A stretch of 53,169 bases of DNA. It comes from an uncultured Collinsella sp. GTDB lineage: Bacteria; Actinomycetota; Coriobacteriia; Coriobacteriales; Coriobacteriaceae. The DNA is taken from NCBI GenBank assembly GCA_902494765.1, contig CABUUK010000007.1, positions 1 through 53,169 on the forward strand, written 5' to 3'. Below, one piece after another: positions 15,539 through 24,259 of this stretch; positions within the stretch are counted from its first letter, which is position 1, and the number at the start of each line of letters is the position of its first letter. The notes beneath the pieces were generated by a model. It saw only the letters and a list, made by a program, of their open reading frames with translations. It did not search any database and had not been told where the DNA came from. A program made the position numbers and the translations under genes.

Positions 15539-16666
15539 TTAGACCGGCGCAAGGCCGATTCCGGCCCGCAGGGCGTTGAGCCAAGCGGCCTGACGCTTGC
15601 GATAGCCCTTGATACGGTATCGGAATCGGACTCCCGCGAGTCGATGCATCGTTTGGGCGAAGGCTTCGAGTGCAACAAGGTCTTTCATTTGGTCGCGATT
15701 GATAACCAGGACGTGGATGCCCATTGCCTTGAGGCCATTATTTCGATTGCCATCGTGGATGCGAGCGTTTTGAAGCTCATGCCCAATTCCGTTGTATTCG
15801 TTGTCGACTCCGGCGTCCGGGCAATATAGGTCGCAGATGGCGTAAGGGATGCCGGAGGACATGTTGACCGCAAGAGTGTCGAAGTCGATTCGATAGTTGA
15901 GTAGCAGGCCTCCCATGGGCAGGCTGCAACATCCGAATCCGCCAAAGCGCATGGGCGCTCCGAGAACGGCAAACATTAGGGATTCGGCTGGGGATGCAGA
16001 TCCGGGTCGGGCGAGATTGACTGCCGTGCGAAACGAGGTGTATGAGCTACTTTTGGCGAAGCGTGCGACCGCCTCGAGCTCTTCGATAGTTGTGGCGGGC
16101 TCGCATTTGTAGTGTGCCTGTTCGTAGCGGGTCTCGTTCTGTTGTTCGGTCGCCGACTGGTCGCCCAAGCAATCAAGATCGCCCGTCGCTGCGCAGTCAT
16201 CGCCCTTGGGCCAGATGGCGTCATAGGCAATGGGGTATGTTGCCCCGGGGGGAAGGGAGTAGGTTCCGAGCAGTTCCATGAGTAGCATCAAGGTTTTGGC
16301 GACTGATTCATTCTTGGAACAAAGCATGGCTGTCATGGCAGGAGACGTTGCGTAGATGTCGGCCTCGACGTGCATAATTGCACCTTCAGGAAGCGAAGCG
16401 GAGAGAATATGCTGAAGAAGTCGCTTGTCGGGGCGTCTGTTGTCTTCGTTTGAAACGAGAAGATCGAGCAGTTCGGAATCATCTTCATTCCAGGCGTCGA
16501 GTATCGAAAGTGCGCCAAAGTCTATCGCGTCATTGTTGGGAATGCAGCCAGCCAAGGCCTGTGCTTGCTGTTCGCTATCAACGGAGTCCCAGGGTAGGGC
16601 AGAGTACGCCCGTCGTGCGCGACGAATTGCGCGGAGGGCGGAGAAATGTGAAATCACGGTCGTCAT
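15539..16666 (-). CDS. Predicted PD-(D/E)XK nuclease-like protein (DUF559-type C-terminus)
   Basis: A 375-residue protein I do not recognise over its first ~270 residues. The last ~100 residues follow the Vsr/DUF559 pattern: CDLYCPD, then DNEYNGIGHE, then a charged gap, DGNRNNGLKAMGIHVLVINRDQ. That is a first acidic residue, an E-x-N-G-x-x-H element, and D-x-x-R...L...G. It has no signal or membrane segment, so it is probably cytoplasmic. It is single, on the minus strand, bracketed by two inverted-repeat elements, and inserted between prs and pth. It may be a defence or selfish-element nuclease. The function is inference from the motif only. Confidence 0.6.
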   Translation of the reverse strand: MTTVISHFSALRAIRRARRAYSALPWDSVDSEQQAQALAGCIPNNDAIDFGALSILDAWNEDDSELLDLLVSNEDNRRPDKRLLQHILSASLPEGAIMHVEADIYATSPAMTAMLCSKNESVAKTLMLLMELLGTYSLPPGATYPIAYDAIWPKGDDCAATGDLDCLGDQSATEQQNETRYEQAHYKCEPATTIEELEAVARFAKSSSYTSFRTAVNLARPGSASPAESLMFAVLGAPMRFGGFGCCSLPMGGLLLNYRIDFDTLAVNMSSGIPYAICDLYCPDAGVDNEYNGIGHELQNARIHDGNRNNGLKAMGIHVLVINRDQMKDLVALEAFAQTMHRLAGVRFRYRIKGYRKRQAAWLNALRAGIGLAPV

Positions 16667-16828
16667 AGCTATAACGTACTAAGTTGGCGGCAGAATGCGA
16701 CCGCCATGCCGTTCTTTTCGTTCAGCGGGGCGCTGCGCGCCACGAACGGCTGGGTGTTATGAAATCGGTGGAATCGGTTGAGGGGATTGCGGGAAATTGA
16801 GCTCTGCCGCGAAGGTTGACGATAGCTA

Positions 16829-17032
16829 CTGGACAGTTAGTTCAGATACGTATAAGGTGGCGGGCGTTCGAGACGTTTCTAAGGGCCTTCGAGGGCGATT
16901 TGAGGGTAAAGATGCCGCGGTTGTACTCGAAAAAGATGAGCTTTGGGCGGCATGGCATCCGCCGGGGAGCTCAGAAGGCTCCGAACGGCCCTTTGGAGCT
17001 TTAAAAAATACGTATCTGAACTAATTGTCCAG
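16829..17032. mobile_element. MITE-like element, right copy
   Basis: A 204-bp element with inverted ends CTGGACAGTTAGTTCAGATA and its near-perfect complement (one mismatch in 24). Same end sequence as the copy at 15302-15505. It lies between the start of the nuclease-like gene and the prs terminator. Confidence 0.75.
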
Positions 17033-17050
17033 GGAAGGTTGGCGAGGGAT

Positions 17051-17084
17051 AGAAAAAGGGTCGGAAGCGAGCTTCCGACCCTTT
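17051..17084 (-). terminator. Terminator after prs (bidirectional)
   Basis: AAAGGGTCGGAAGC and its exact complement form a 14-bp stem with a 2-base centre, followed by TTTTTCT on the minus strand, 33 bp past the prs stop. Confidence 0.92.
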
Positions 17085-17117
17085 AAAAGCATCAAAGAGG
17101 ATGCGATGCGCGTTGGA

Positions 17118-18104
17118 TTACAGCGCGAAGTCGCCGCCGACGAGCGTGGAGACAGGCTCCTCGTGGTAAACGGCGGAGATGGCCTGAGCGAACTCCTCGG
17201 CGACCGAGATGGTCTTGATCTTGCCGCCGACCTGGACGGGAATGGCGTCGGTGACGAGGCACTCGACGATCGGGGCGTCGTTCAGACGCTCGATGGCCGG
17301 ACCGGAGAAGATGCCGTGGGTGGCGCAGACGTAGATGTCGCCAGCGCCCATAGCCTTGAGCTCCTTGACGTTGGCGCACAGGGTGCCTGCGGTGTCAATC
17401 ATGTCGTCGTTGATGATGCAGGTCTTGCCCTTGATGTCACCGATGATGCCCATGACCTCGGCGGCGTTGTGGCGCGGACGGCCCTTGTGGGCGATGGCCA
17501 GGTCGCAGCCGAGCATGTCGGACAGCTTCTTGGCGGCCTTGGCGCGGCCCACATCGGGGGAGACGACAACCAGGTTGTCGGTGTCGAAGTGCATGTCGTT
17601 GTAGTACTGGCCAAACAGCGGCAGTGCGGACAGGTGGTTAACCGGGATATCGAAGAAGCCCTGGATCTGGCCCTGGTGCAGGTCGAGGGTGATGATGCGG
17701 TTGACGCCGGCGCGCTCGAGCAGGTTGGCGACGAGGCGGGCGGTGATGGGCTCGCGCGGGCCGGCCTTGCGGTCCTGGCGGGCATAGCCGTAGTGGGTGA
17801 TAACGGCGGTGATGGAGCGGGCGGATGCGCGCTTGGCAGCGTCGGTGGCGATGAGCAGCTCCATGAGCATGTCATTGACGTTGCCGCCGGCCACGGACTG
17901 AATCAGGAAGACGTCGGCGCCGCGGACGGTCTCGTCGTAGCGGGCGTAAATCTCACCATTGGCGAACTGCTTTAGCGTAAGGCCCGAAAGCTCGACCCCA
18001 AGGAACTCAGCAATCTTCTGAGCGAGGGGACGGTTGGAGGAACCGGAATACACGCGGATGGACTTGCGCATATTCTCCGACTTCTCGGGATCATTAATCG
18101 GCAT
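17118..18104 (-). CDS. prs: Ribose-phosphate pyrophosphokinase
   Basis: Makes PRPP from ribose-5-phosphate and ATP, feeding PurF in this same window as well as pyrimidine, His and NAD synthesis. The 328-residue protein shows the class I features: SGSSNRPLAQKIAEFLG, FANGEIYARYDETVRGADVF, YARQDRKAGPREPITARLVAN, DLHQGQIQGFF, and the PRPP loop NDDMIDTAGTL. AAGGAG lies eight bases before the ATG. It has its own terminators on both sides, so it seems to be transcribed apart from glmU. Confidence 0.96.
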   Translation of the reverse strand: MPINDPEKSENMRKSIRVYSGSSNRPLAQKIAEFLGVELSGLTLKQFANGEIYARYDETVRGADVFLIQSVAGGNVNDMLMELLIATDAAKRASARSITAVITHYGYARQDRKAGPREPITARLVANLLERAGVNRIITLDLHQGQIQGFFDIPVNHLSALPLFGQYYNDMHFDTDNLVVVSPDVGRAKAAKKLSDMLGCDLAIAHKGRPRHNAAEVMGIIGDIKGKTCIINDDMIDTAGTLCANVKELKAMGAGDIYVCATHGIFSGPAIERLNDAPIVECLVTDAIPVQVGGKIKTISVAEEFAQAISAVYHEEPVSTLVGGDFAL

Positions 18105-18245
18105 TACCCTTCTCCTTTATATCGAATGCCATATAGATGCCTTGTTGCATTGTAACCGCGCGACGGGGTTTATCGAGTCTTGATAACGTCTTTACCGTCA
18201 ACGGACACGAACCGACCACTCATCCGGTCGCGCAGGTCAGCATAG

Positions 18246-18276
18246 AAAAAAAGAGCCGTCCTCATGGAAACGGCTC
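18246..18276 (-). terminator. Terminator after glmU
   Basis: GAGCCGT pairs with ACGGCTC around a 10-nt loop and is followed by seven T on the minus strand, 20 bp past the glmU stop. Confidence 0.93.
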
Positions 18277-18296
18277 CTTAGATGCTTGATAAAACG

Positions 18297-19709
18297 TTAT
18301 ACCTCGTCGTCCTCGTGCAGACGGCGGCGATAATCGGCGGCCCAGCCCTCAATATTTACCTGACGGGCACGACCCAGACCGAGTGCGTCTGCCGGGACCG
18401 GCTCGGTGATGACGGAGCCGGCGGCCACGAGCGCGCCGTCGCCGATTTGAGCGGGCGCGACCATCATGGTGTCGGAACCGATGAAGGCATCCTTGCCGAT
18501 GACGGTCTTGTGCTTGTGAACGCCGTCGTAGTTGCAGGTGATGGAGCCGGCGCCGACGTTGACGCCGGAGCCCATGGTGGTGTCGCCGATGTAGGACAGA
18601 TGCGGCACCTTGGAGCCCTCGCCGATCGTGGACTTCTTGATCTCCACGTGCGTGCCGGCCTTGGAGCCATCGAGCATGTGGGTGCCCGGGCGAAGGTAGG
18701 CGCGCGGGCCGCAGTCGACGCCGTTTTCGATGACGGCCTCGATGGCGATGGTTTCATCGATGGTGCAGCCGCTGCCGACGGTGGTGTCGGTGAGGCGGCT
18801 GTTGGGGCCGAGCTGGCACTCCTCGCCCACGGTGACGTGGCCGATCAGGTGCGTCTGCGGCCACACGACGGTGTCGCGGCCGATGGTGGCGTCGGGGCCG
18901 ATCCAGGCCTGCGTGGGGTCGATGAAGGTGACGCCCTCGGCCATCCAGTGCTCGTTGATGCGGTCGCGCGCGATGGCGGTGAGCTGCGCGAGCTGAATGC
19001 GGCTGTTGACGCCCAGGCCGTCGCGGTAGTCATCGCAGTGGAAGATGGAGACCGCCTGGCCGTGACCCTTGAGGATTTCGAGCATGTCGGGCAGGTAGTA
19101 CTCGGACTGCGCGTTGTCGTTGCCGATCTCGTTAATGTGGGCGGCGAGCTGCGCGCCGTCAAAGGCGTAGCAGCCGGCGTTGCACTCGAGCAACGTGGCG
19201 GCCTGCTCGGGCGTGCAGTCCTTCTGCTCGATGATACGCTCGATCTGACCATCGGCGCCCAGCTTGATGCGGCCGTAGCCGAAGGGGTCGGGCGGGGTCA
19301 TGGTCATGACGGTGCAGGCGAGCTCGCCGGTGGCGACGGTTTGCGCGAACTTGGCGACGGTGTCGGCGGTGATGAGCGGCAGGTCGCCGTTGAGCACGAC
19401 GACGGGGCCTTGCGTGATGCCGCAGGCCTCGAGCGCGACCTTCACGGCGTGACCGGTGCCCAGGCGCTCGGTCTGCTCGACGCACTCGACCTTGGTGGCG
19501 CTGCTGGCGTAGGCGCCGTCGATGAGGGCGCGCATCTCGTCGGCGTGGCTGCCGATGACGACCACGACGCGGCTGCAGCCGGCCTTGATGGTGGCGTCGA
19601 CGATCCACTGAACCATGGGCTTGCCCAGGATCTTGTGCGAAACCTTGCAGTGGTTCGACTTCATGCGGGTGCCCTCGCCGGCAGCGAGGATAATTGCGGT
19701 TGCGTCCAT
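18297..19709 (-). CDS. glmU: Bifunctional UDP-GlcNAc pyrophosphorylase/GlcN-1-P acetyltransferase
   Basis: Makes UDP-N-acetylglucosamine for peptidoglycan. The 470-residue protein starts with the nucleotidyltransferase signature IILAAGEGTRMKSNHCK. The C-terminal half is a left-handed beta-helix of hexapeptide repeats (IGPDATIGRDTVVWPQTHL), with LSYIGDTTMGSGVNVGAGSI and the active-site region NYDGVHKHKTVIG. The ATG at 19709 has AGGAGATCAC upstream. A longer in-frame extension to 19919 is not supported. It is divergent from the ECF transporter genes. Confidence 0.96.
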   Translation of the reverse strand: MDATAIILAAGEGTRMKSNHCKVSHKILGKPMVQWIVDATIKAGCSRVVVVIGSHADEMRALIDGAYASSATKVECVEQTERLGTGHAVKVALEACGITQGPVVVLNGDLPLITADTVAKFAQTVATGELACTVMTMTPPDPFGYGRIKLGADGQIERIIEQKDCTPEQAATLLECNAGCYAFDGAQLAAHINEIGNDNAQSEYYLPDMLEILKGHGQAVSIFHCDDYRDGLGVNSRIQLAQLTAIARDRINEHWMAEGVTFIDPTQAWIGPDATIGRDTVVWPQTHLIGHVTVGEECQLGPNSRLTDTTVGSGCTIDETIAIEAVIENGVDCGPRAYLRPGTHMLDGSKAGTHVEIKKSTIGEGSKVPHLSYIGDTTMGSGVNVGAGSITCNYDGVHKHKTVIGKDAFIGSDTMMVAPAQIGDGALVAAGSVITEPVPADALGLGRARQVNIEGWAADYRRRLHEDDEV

Positions 19710-19741
19710 GTGATCTCCTGTTACGTTATAGAGACGTGTGT

Positions 19742-19769
19742 TTGGAAACGATACACGGCGCAATATGAT
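19742..19769 (+). promoter_or_regulatory. Candidate promoter of the ECF transporter operon
   Basis: TTGGAA and TATGAT are separated by 16 bp. The predicted leader to the GTG at 19903 is about 127 nt. It contains a GCGGCG/CGCCGC hairpin but no riboswitch class I can name. Confidence 0.4.
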
Positions 19770-19902
19770 ACCGCAGGCATATGATGAGCGCGTAACGATT
19801 GGATTGCGGCGGTTGAGGCTTGCGCCGCCGGCATGGCGTTTGCACTGCTTGCGTGCGGCGTTGGCGGTGCTGCGGAGCTGTCGTTTGAGCGAGGGGACGG
19901 GG

Positions 19903-20796
19903 GTGCCCGTGGACAACATACGAGAGGAGTTTGGCGGCGAGCCCGTCGCGGCATTCTCGATGTCGCATCCGGCTGTGCCGGCACTCTATATAGTGCTGAC
20001 GCTGGGGCTCACCATGTTCTCGATGCAACCGGTGCTGATCGCGCTGTCGCTTGCGGGCGGGCTGGCGTATGGATTTGCGACGCGTGGGGCTGCCCGCACG
20101 CTGGGCGCACTTCGCTGGCAGCTGCCGGTGATTTTGATTATCGCGCTGGTCAATCCGCTGTTTAGCGCTTCGGGTTCGACGGAACTGTTCCGTATTGGCA
20201 TGCGCGCGGTGTATCTGGAAAGCATGGTATACGGCCTGTGCATGGGTGGGCTGTTTGTGGCGAGCGTGCTGTGGTTTGAGGCCGCGGCGTCGATGCTCGA
20301 ATACGACAAGGTACTCGCGCTGCTGGGTAACGCCGCGCCGGTGATCGCGCTCATGATCTCGATGTGCATGCGGCTTATTCCACAGTTTTTGCGCCGCGGC
20401 CGCACGGTGCTGGCGGTGCAAGATGCGATTGATGTGCCGGGCCGCGCGCCGGCCGACCCCGTGCGCTCGCGCCTGCGGGCATCGAGTGTGTTGATGGGCT
20501 GGGGCATGGAAGATTCGCTGGAGCGCGCGGACGCGATGCGCTCGCGCGGGTGGGGCGCCGCGACGCGTCGCACGACGTACGCGCGGTATCGGCTAAGGCG
20601 CAGCGATGTTGCCGCGTTGGTTTTGCTTGCGCTGTTTGGCGCGGCTGCCGTGGCGGTGGCATGGACCGCGACGACACAGTATTCGTTTTATCCGCAGCTC
20701 TCGGTGCCGGCGCCGTGGCCGGGCTATGTCGTGTACGCTGCCTGGATGGTGCTGCCTTGCGCGTTGCACGCGATTGATGAGAAGAGGTTTGGCTGA
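19903..20796 (+). CDS. ECF transporter T component (EcfT)
   Basis: A 297-residue transmembrane coupling subunit of an energy-coupling-factor vitamin or metal importer. About five hydrophobic segments are visible. The cytoplasmic coupling helix ends in ADAMRSRGW, the A-R-G type motif that docks on the ATPases. The start is uncertain. GTG at 19903 has GAGGGG six bases upstream; GTG at 19909 is also possible, and the frame is open back to 19738 without a good ribosome site. Its last base overlaps the first of the ATPase gene. Confidence 0.8.
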   Translation: MPVDNIREEFGGEPVAAFSMSHPAVPALYIVLTLGLTMFSMQPVLIALSLAGGLAYGFATRGAARTLGALRWQLPVILIIALVNPLFSASGSTELFRIGMRAVYLESMVYGLCMGGLFVASVLWFEAAASMLEYDKVLALLGNAAPVIALMISMCMRLIPQFLRRGRTVLAVQDAIDVPGRAPADPVRSRLRASSVLMGWGMEDSLERADAMRSRGWGAATRRTTYARYRLRRSDVAALVLLALFGAAAVAVAWTATTQYSFYPQLSVPAPWPGYVVYAAWMVLPCALHAIDEKRFG

Positions 20797-22439
20797 TGGC
20801 TCGGTTGGATAGGGGCCCGGTGTCGGGCGCTGCGTGCGGCCCGGATATGCCGGCGATTGAGGTGCGGAGCCTGAGCTTTGCCTACCCCGATGCTGATGCT
20901 GCGGTGCTCGAGGGACTCGACTGGTCTGTTCCCCAAGGTGCGTTTGCGCTGCTTGTTGGCGGTACCGGTTCGGGCAAGTCGACGCTGCTGTCGCTGCTCA
21001 AGCCCGAGATCGCGCCGGCGGGTACGCGCTCCGGCGAGCTGCGCGTGCTGGGCGAGCCCGTCGCCGACATGGATGTGCGGGCATCGGCGGAGCGCGTGGG
21101 TTATGTGTTCCAGGATCCCGAGAACCAGATCGTGTGCGAAACCGTGTGGCACGAGATGGCGTTTGGCCTGGAAAACTTGGGGCTAGCGCGTGATGAGATG
21201 CGCCATCGCGTAGCTGAGGCCAGCTATTTCTTTGGGCTGGAAGATTGGCTCCACCGCGACACCGATACGCTTTCGGGCGGACGCAAACAGCTGCTGTCGC
21301 TGGCGGCTGTGCTGGCATTACGCCCGCGCGTGCTGCTGCTCGACGAGCCCACGTCTCAGCTTGATCCGGTTGCGGAGAAGAATTTCCTGCACGCGCTGTT
21401 TCGTGTGAATCGCGAGCTGGGCTGCACGGTTGTTGTGGCGACGCATCAGCCGCGCCCAATGCTCGAATACGCGACGTGTGCGTACCGGATTGAGGACGGT
21501 CGCGTGCGCGAGGTGGCGGATATGGCTTCTTTGGGACGCCGAGAATCGCTGTTTTCCGATGACATGTTGGGGTGGGGTGCCATCCGATGTGCAAATAAAG
21601 GAGTATTCAGCAGGCGTGAGGACAATTTGGGCTCTCTGGAGCCGCCCGGGGACGTATCGAGCGCGAAAAAAAGTTCAGAATTGGACAAATCGTCCGAATT
21701 TGTGGCGCAAACGTCGCTCGAGAACGGCTCGGGAGCCTTCTCGCGCACGGATGGAAGCAGAATACTCCAAAAAATGCACGGCGGGTTGGCTACCACCCTG
21801 TCGGAAGGCTGGTTTCGCTACGATCGAGCGTCCGGCTGGGTGCTGCGCGGGCTCGATGCGTCGTTTTCGGCTGGCGCGGTGCATGCGGTTGTGGGCGGTA
21901 ACGGCTGCGGCAAGTCGACGATGCTTTCGGTGCTGGCCAAGACTGCCAAGCTGCAGCGTGGTCACATGGTGCGCGGGGTGGCCTCGGCTGCGCTGCTGCC
22001 GCAGAACCCCAAGGCCCTGCTGGTTGCCGAGACGGTGCGCGACGAGCTGATGGAATGGGCTTCGACCTGCGGATATGACGAGGACGCGGCCCGGGAGCGC
22101 GCGGCGCAACTGGGATTGGACGGCCTGGAGACGCGCCACCCTTACGACCTCTCGGGCGGACAGCGCCAGCTGCTTGCACTGGCAAAGCTGCTGCTGATCG
22201 GCCCCGAGCTGCTGCTGCTCGACGAGCCTACGAAGGGGCTGGGCCTGGCGAGCCGCCGCATTATCGCCCGCGCCCTGTGCGAGCATGCGCAAGCCGGCGG
22301 CACCGTCATCATGGCCACGCACGACCTGGACTTCGCCGAGCAGGTTGCCGACGACGTTGCCATGATGTTCGACGGCGAAATTGCCTGCATGGAGTCCCCG
22401 GCCGACTTCTTTGCCGACAACGTGTTCTATAGGGCGTGA
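20796..22439 (+). CDS. ECF transporter ATPase, two ATPase domains fused
   Basis: A 547-residue protein holding both ATPase domains of an ECF module. Domain 1 has Walker A GGTGSGKST (55-63), signature LSGGRKQ and Walker B LLLDEPTSQLD. Domain 2 has Walker A GGNGCGKST (about 366), signature LSGGQRQ and LLLDEPTKGLG. A poorly conserved, lower-GC linker of about 75 residues lies between them. In most ECF systems these are two genes, ecfA1 and ecfA2. With the T and S genes on either side this looks like a dedicated transporter. Confidence 0.9.
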   Translation: MARLDRGPVSGAACGPDMPAIEVRSLSFAYPDADAAVLEGLDWSVPQGAFALLVGGTGSGKSTLLSLLKPEIAPAGTRSGELRVLGEPVADMDVRASAERVGYVFQDPENQIVCETVWHEMAFGLENLGLARDEMRHRVAEASYFFGLEDWLHRDTDTLSGGRKQLLSLAAVLALRPRVLLLDEPTSQLDPVAEKNFLHALFRVNRELGCTVVVATHQPRPMLEYATCAYRIEDGRVREVADMASLGRRESLFSDDMLGWGAIRCANKGVFSRREDNLGSLEPPGDVSSAKKSSELDKSSEFVAQTSLENGSGAFSRTDGSRILQKMHGGLATTLSEGWFRYDRASGWVLRGLDASFSAGAVHAVVGGNGCGKSTMLSVLAKTAKLQRGHMVRGVASAALLPQNPKALLVAETVRDELMEWASTCGYDEDAARERAAQLGLDGLETRHPYDLSGGQRQLLALAKLLLIGPELLLLDEPTKGLGLASRRIIARALCEHAQAGGTVIMATHDLDFAEQVADDVAMMFDGEIACMESPADFFADNVFYRA

Positions 22440-22443
22440 TGGG

Positions 22444-23157
22444 ATGACGGACTGTCGTTTCTCGCGCTTGCTCGCAAAACTGGAGATCCCGCTGTTGTTG
22501 GCGGTGCCGGTGGTGATGGCTACGGCGTTACTGTCGGGTGTTGAGCACGCGGCGCTTGCCATGCTGGTCGTGGTAGCACTGGTGCTTGCGCTGTTCTTTG
22601 CGGGCTACGAGGCGTCGCGACCGGGTCTGCGCCAGATTATGCCAACGCTGGTTCTGGCGGCGTTGGCCGCGGCGGGGCGCATCTTGTTTGGCCCCATTCC
22701 CGACTTTAAACCCGTGAGCGCCATTGCCATTATCGCCGGGGCGACACTCGGTCGTCGTAACGGCTTTATGGTTGGCGCGCTGGCGGCGCTGACCAGCAAT
22801 TTCTTTTTTGGACAGGGCATGTGGACGCCATGGCAGATGTATGCCTGGGGCCTGGTTGGCTATGTTGGCGGTGCGCTGGCGCATGCGGGTGCATTCGACC
22901 GCGCCGATGGCACCGTGCGCATGCCGGCGCTACTGACCTACGGCTTTGCTTCGGGTTTGCTGTACGGCGTGGTGATCAACGCGTATGACATCATTGGTTT
23001 TGTGCAGCCGCTTACTTGGGCGGGTGCCGTGGCGCGTCTTGCCACGGCAGTGCCGTTCGATATTACGCACGGCTTTGCGACCTGCGTGTTCTTGGCCGCC
23101 TTGTACAAGCCTTGGTGCCGTCGCATTAACCGTGTCGTCGTGAAATACGGGCTGTAA
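22444..23157 (+). CDS. ECF transporter substrate-binding (S) component
   Basis: A 237-residue, six-segment membrane protein. The GRILFGPIPDFKPVSAIAII stretch, then ATLGRRNGFMVGALAAL, and NFFFGQGMWTPWQMYAWGLV are typical of ECF S components. The last motif recalls S components proposed for cobalamin-type substrates, but I cannot assign the substrate. The gene starts 4 bp after the ATPase stop and completes a T-A-A-S set. The ribosome site is weak, which fits translational coupling. Confidence 0.75.
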   Translation: MTDCRFSRLLAKLEIPLLLAVPVVMATALLSGVEHAALAMLVVVALVLALFFAGYEASRPGLRQIMPTLVLAALAAAGRILFGPIPDFKPVSAIAIIAGATLGRRNGFMVGALAALTSNFFFGQGMWTPWQMYAWGLVGYVGGALAHAGAFDRADGTVRMPALLTYGFASGLLYGVVINAYDIIGFVQPLTWAGAVARLATAVPFDITHGFATCVFLAALYKPWCRRINRVVVKYGL

Positions 23158-23182
23158 GGCATTTCGCGTTTCCTCGCGAACT

Positions 23183-23243
23183 TGCGGTGGAATAGTTCTC
23201 GTTTTTGGCTATTTGCTGCCCAAACAGGAACTATTCCACCGCA
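23183..23243. repeat. 16-bp perfect palindrome around GGAATAG
   Basis: TGCGGTGGAATAGTTC (23183-23198) and its exact complement (23228-23243) flank a 29-nt loop. It sits between the convergent S-component and xth genes. The inner GGAATAG/CTATTCC also caps the palindromes around the 27800 gene. Confidence 0.7.
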
Positions 23244-23250
23244 GCTTATA

Positions 23251-23305
23251 GGGGGAGAGGGGTCACATGATCTGTTTTCCTCCGTCCCCCAGGAATTACT
23301 TGGGG
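23251..23305 (-). repeat. GGGACGGAGGAAAAC repeat with hairpin after xth
   Basis: The minus strand reads GGGGGACGGAGGAAAACAGA followed by TCAT. A close match, GGGGACGGAGGAAAACGGA followed by TCAT, occurs at 49647 on the plus strand. CCCCAGG and CTTGGGG (23287-23305) form a small hairpin next to the xth stop. Confidence 0.6.
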
Positions 23306-24124
23306 CTAGAGCTCTAGCGTGAGGGTGACGGGGCAGTGGTCACTGCCAAAGATGTCGCCGCGGATACCGGTGTCGCGTACGTTGTCGGCGATTGCGTCGC
23401 TTACCAGGAAGTAGTCGATGCGCCAGCCTGCGTTGTTCTTGCGGGCATTAAAGCGGTAGCTCCACCAGCTGTAGACGCCCTCGACGTCGGGGTTTGCCGC
23501 GCGCCAGGTATCGGTAAACCCGGCGTTGAGCAGCTCGGTAAACTTGCCGCGTTCTTCGTCCGAAAAGCCGGCGTTGCCGCGGTTGGACTTGGGGTTCTTA
23601 AGGTCGATCTCCTCGTGCGCCACGTTAAAGTCGCCGCAGGTCACGACAGGCTTGCCGGTCTCGTGCTCGAGCGCGCTCAAAAAGCCACGGTAAGCGTCGT
23701 CCCACGCCATGCGCACATCGATGCGCGCGAGCTCGTTTTGAGCGTTGGGTGTGTAGACGTCCACGAACCAAAACTTGTCAAACTCCAGCGCGCAGACACG
23801 GCCCTCGGTCGCGGCCTGGGCCATCAGCTCGGCCGCCGCGCCCTCGCCGGCATGGGGCAGCAGCGCGTCGGCGCGCAGCACGCGTAGCGGCTCCTGGCGG
23901 CTAAAGACCGCGGTGCCCGAATAGCCTTTGCGCTCGGCGTAGCTCCAGGTTTGGTGATAGCCGGGCAGGTCAATATCAACCTGGCCTTCTTGCAGCTTGG
24001 TCTCTTGCAGCGCCAGGATATCGACGTCGAGTTCTTGCGCGATCTGGATAAAGCTCGGGTCCTTTTTGAGCACGGCGCGCAGGCCGTTGACGTTCCACGA
24101 GGCGAAAGTGTAAGTCTGAGGCAT
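23306..24124 (-). CDS. xth: Exodeoxyribonuclease III
   Basis: AP endonuclease and 3'-5' exonuclease of base excision repair. The 272-residue protein has the family blocks: SWNVNGLRAVLKKD, LALQETKLQEGQVD with the metal-binding Glu, GYSGTAVFSR, VDVYTPNAQ, CGDFNVAHEEIDLKNPKSN and the C-terminal GSDHCPVTL with the catalytic Asp-His pair. AAAGGA lies five bases upstream of the ATG. It converges on the ECF S-component gene. Confidence 0.95.
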   Translation of the reverse strand: MPQTYTFASWNVNGLRAVLKKDPSFIQIAQELDVDILALQETKLQEGQVDIDLPGYHQTWSYAERKGYSGTAVFSRQEPLRVLRADALLPHAGEGAAAELMAQAATEGRVCALEFDKFWFVDVYTPNAQNELARIDVRMAWDDAYRGFLSALEHETGKPVVTCGDFNVAHEEIDLKNPKSNRGNAGFSDEERGKFTELLNAGFTDTWRAANPDVEGVYSWWSYRFNARKNNAGWRIDYFLVSDAIADNVRDTGIRGDIFGSDHCPVTLTLEL

Positions 24125-24259
24125 GGTGTCCTTTCGACGGGGTTGGCAGGCTTAAGATTAGCGCAACAGGGGCGGGGTGGGCTCCGCGCATGCTGACTTA
24201 AAGGACGCATGCTGGGACGTCGCTCAACGCTGTCCGACCAACATGGACGGAGGACAAAC

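Noticed and set aside
18282..19784. 500-residue plus-strand frame antisense to glmU
   Set aside because: Composition of an antisense frame, with no domain; glmU motifs are clear on the minus strand.
19776..19902. Riboswitch in the leader of the ECF operon
   Set aside because: I looked for cobalamin, TPP and other vitamin-riboswitch boxes and saw none; only one GC hairpin is evident.
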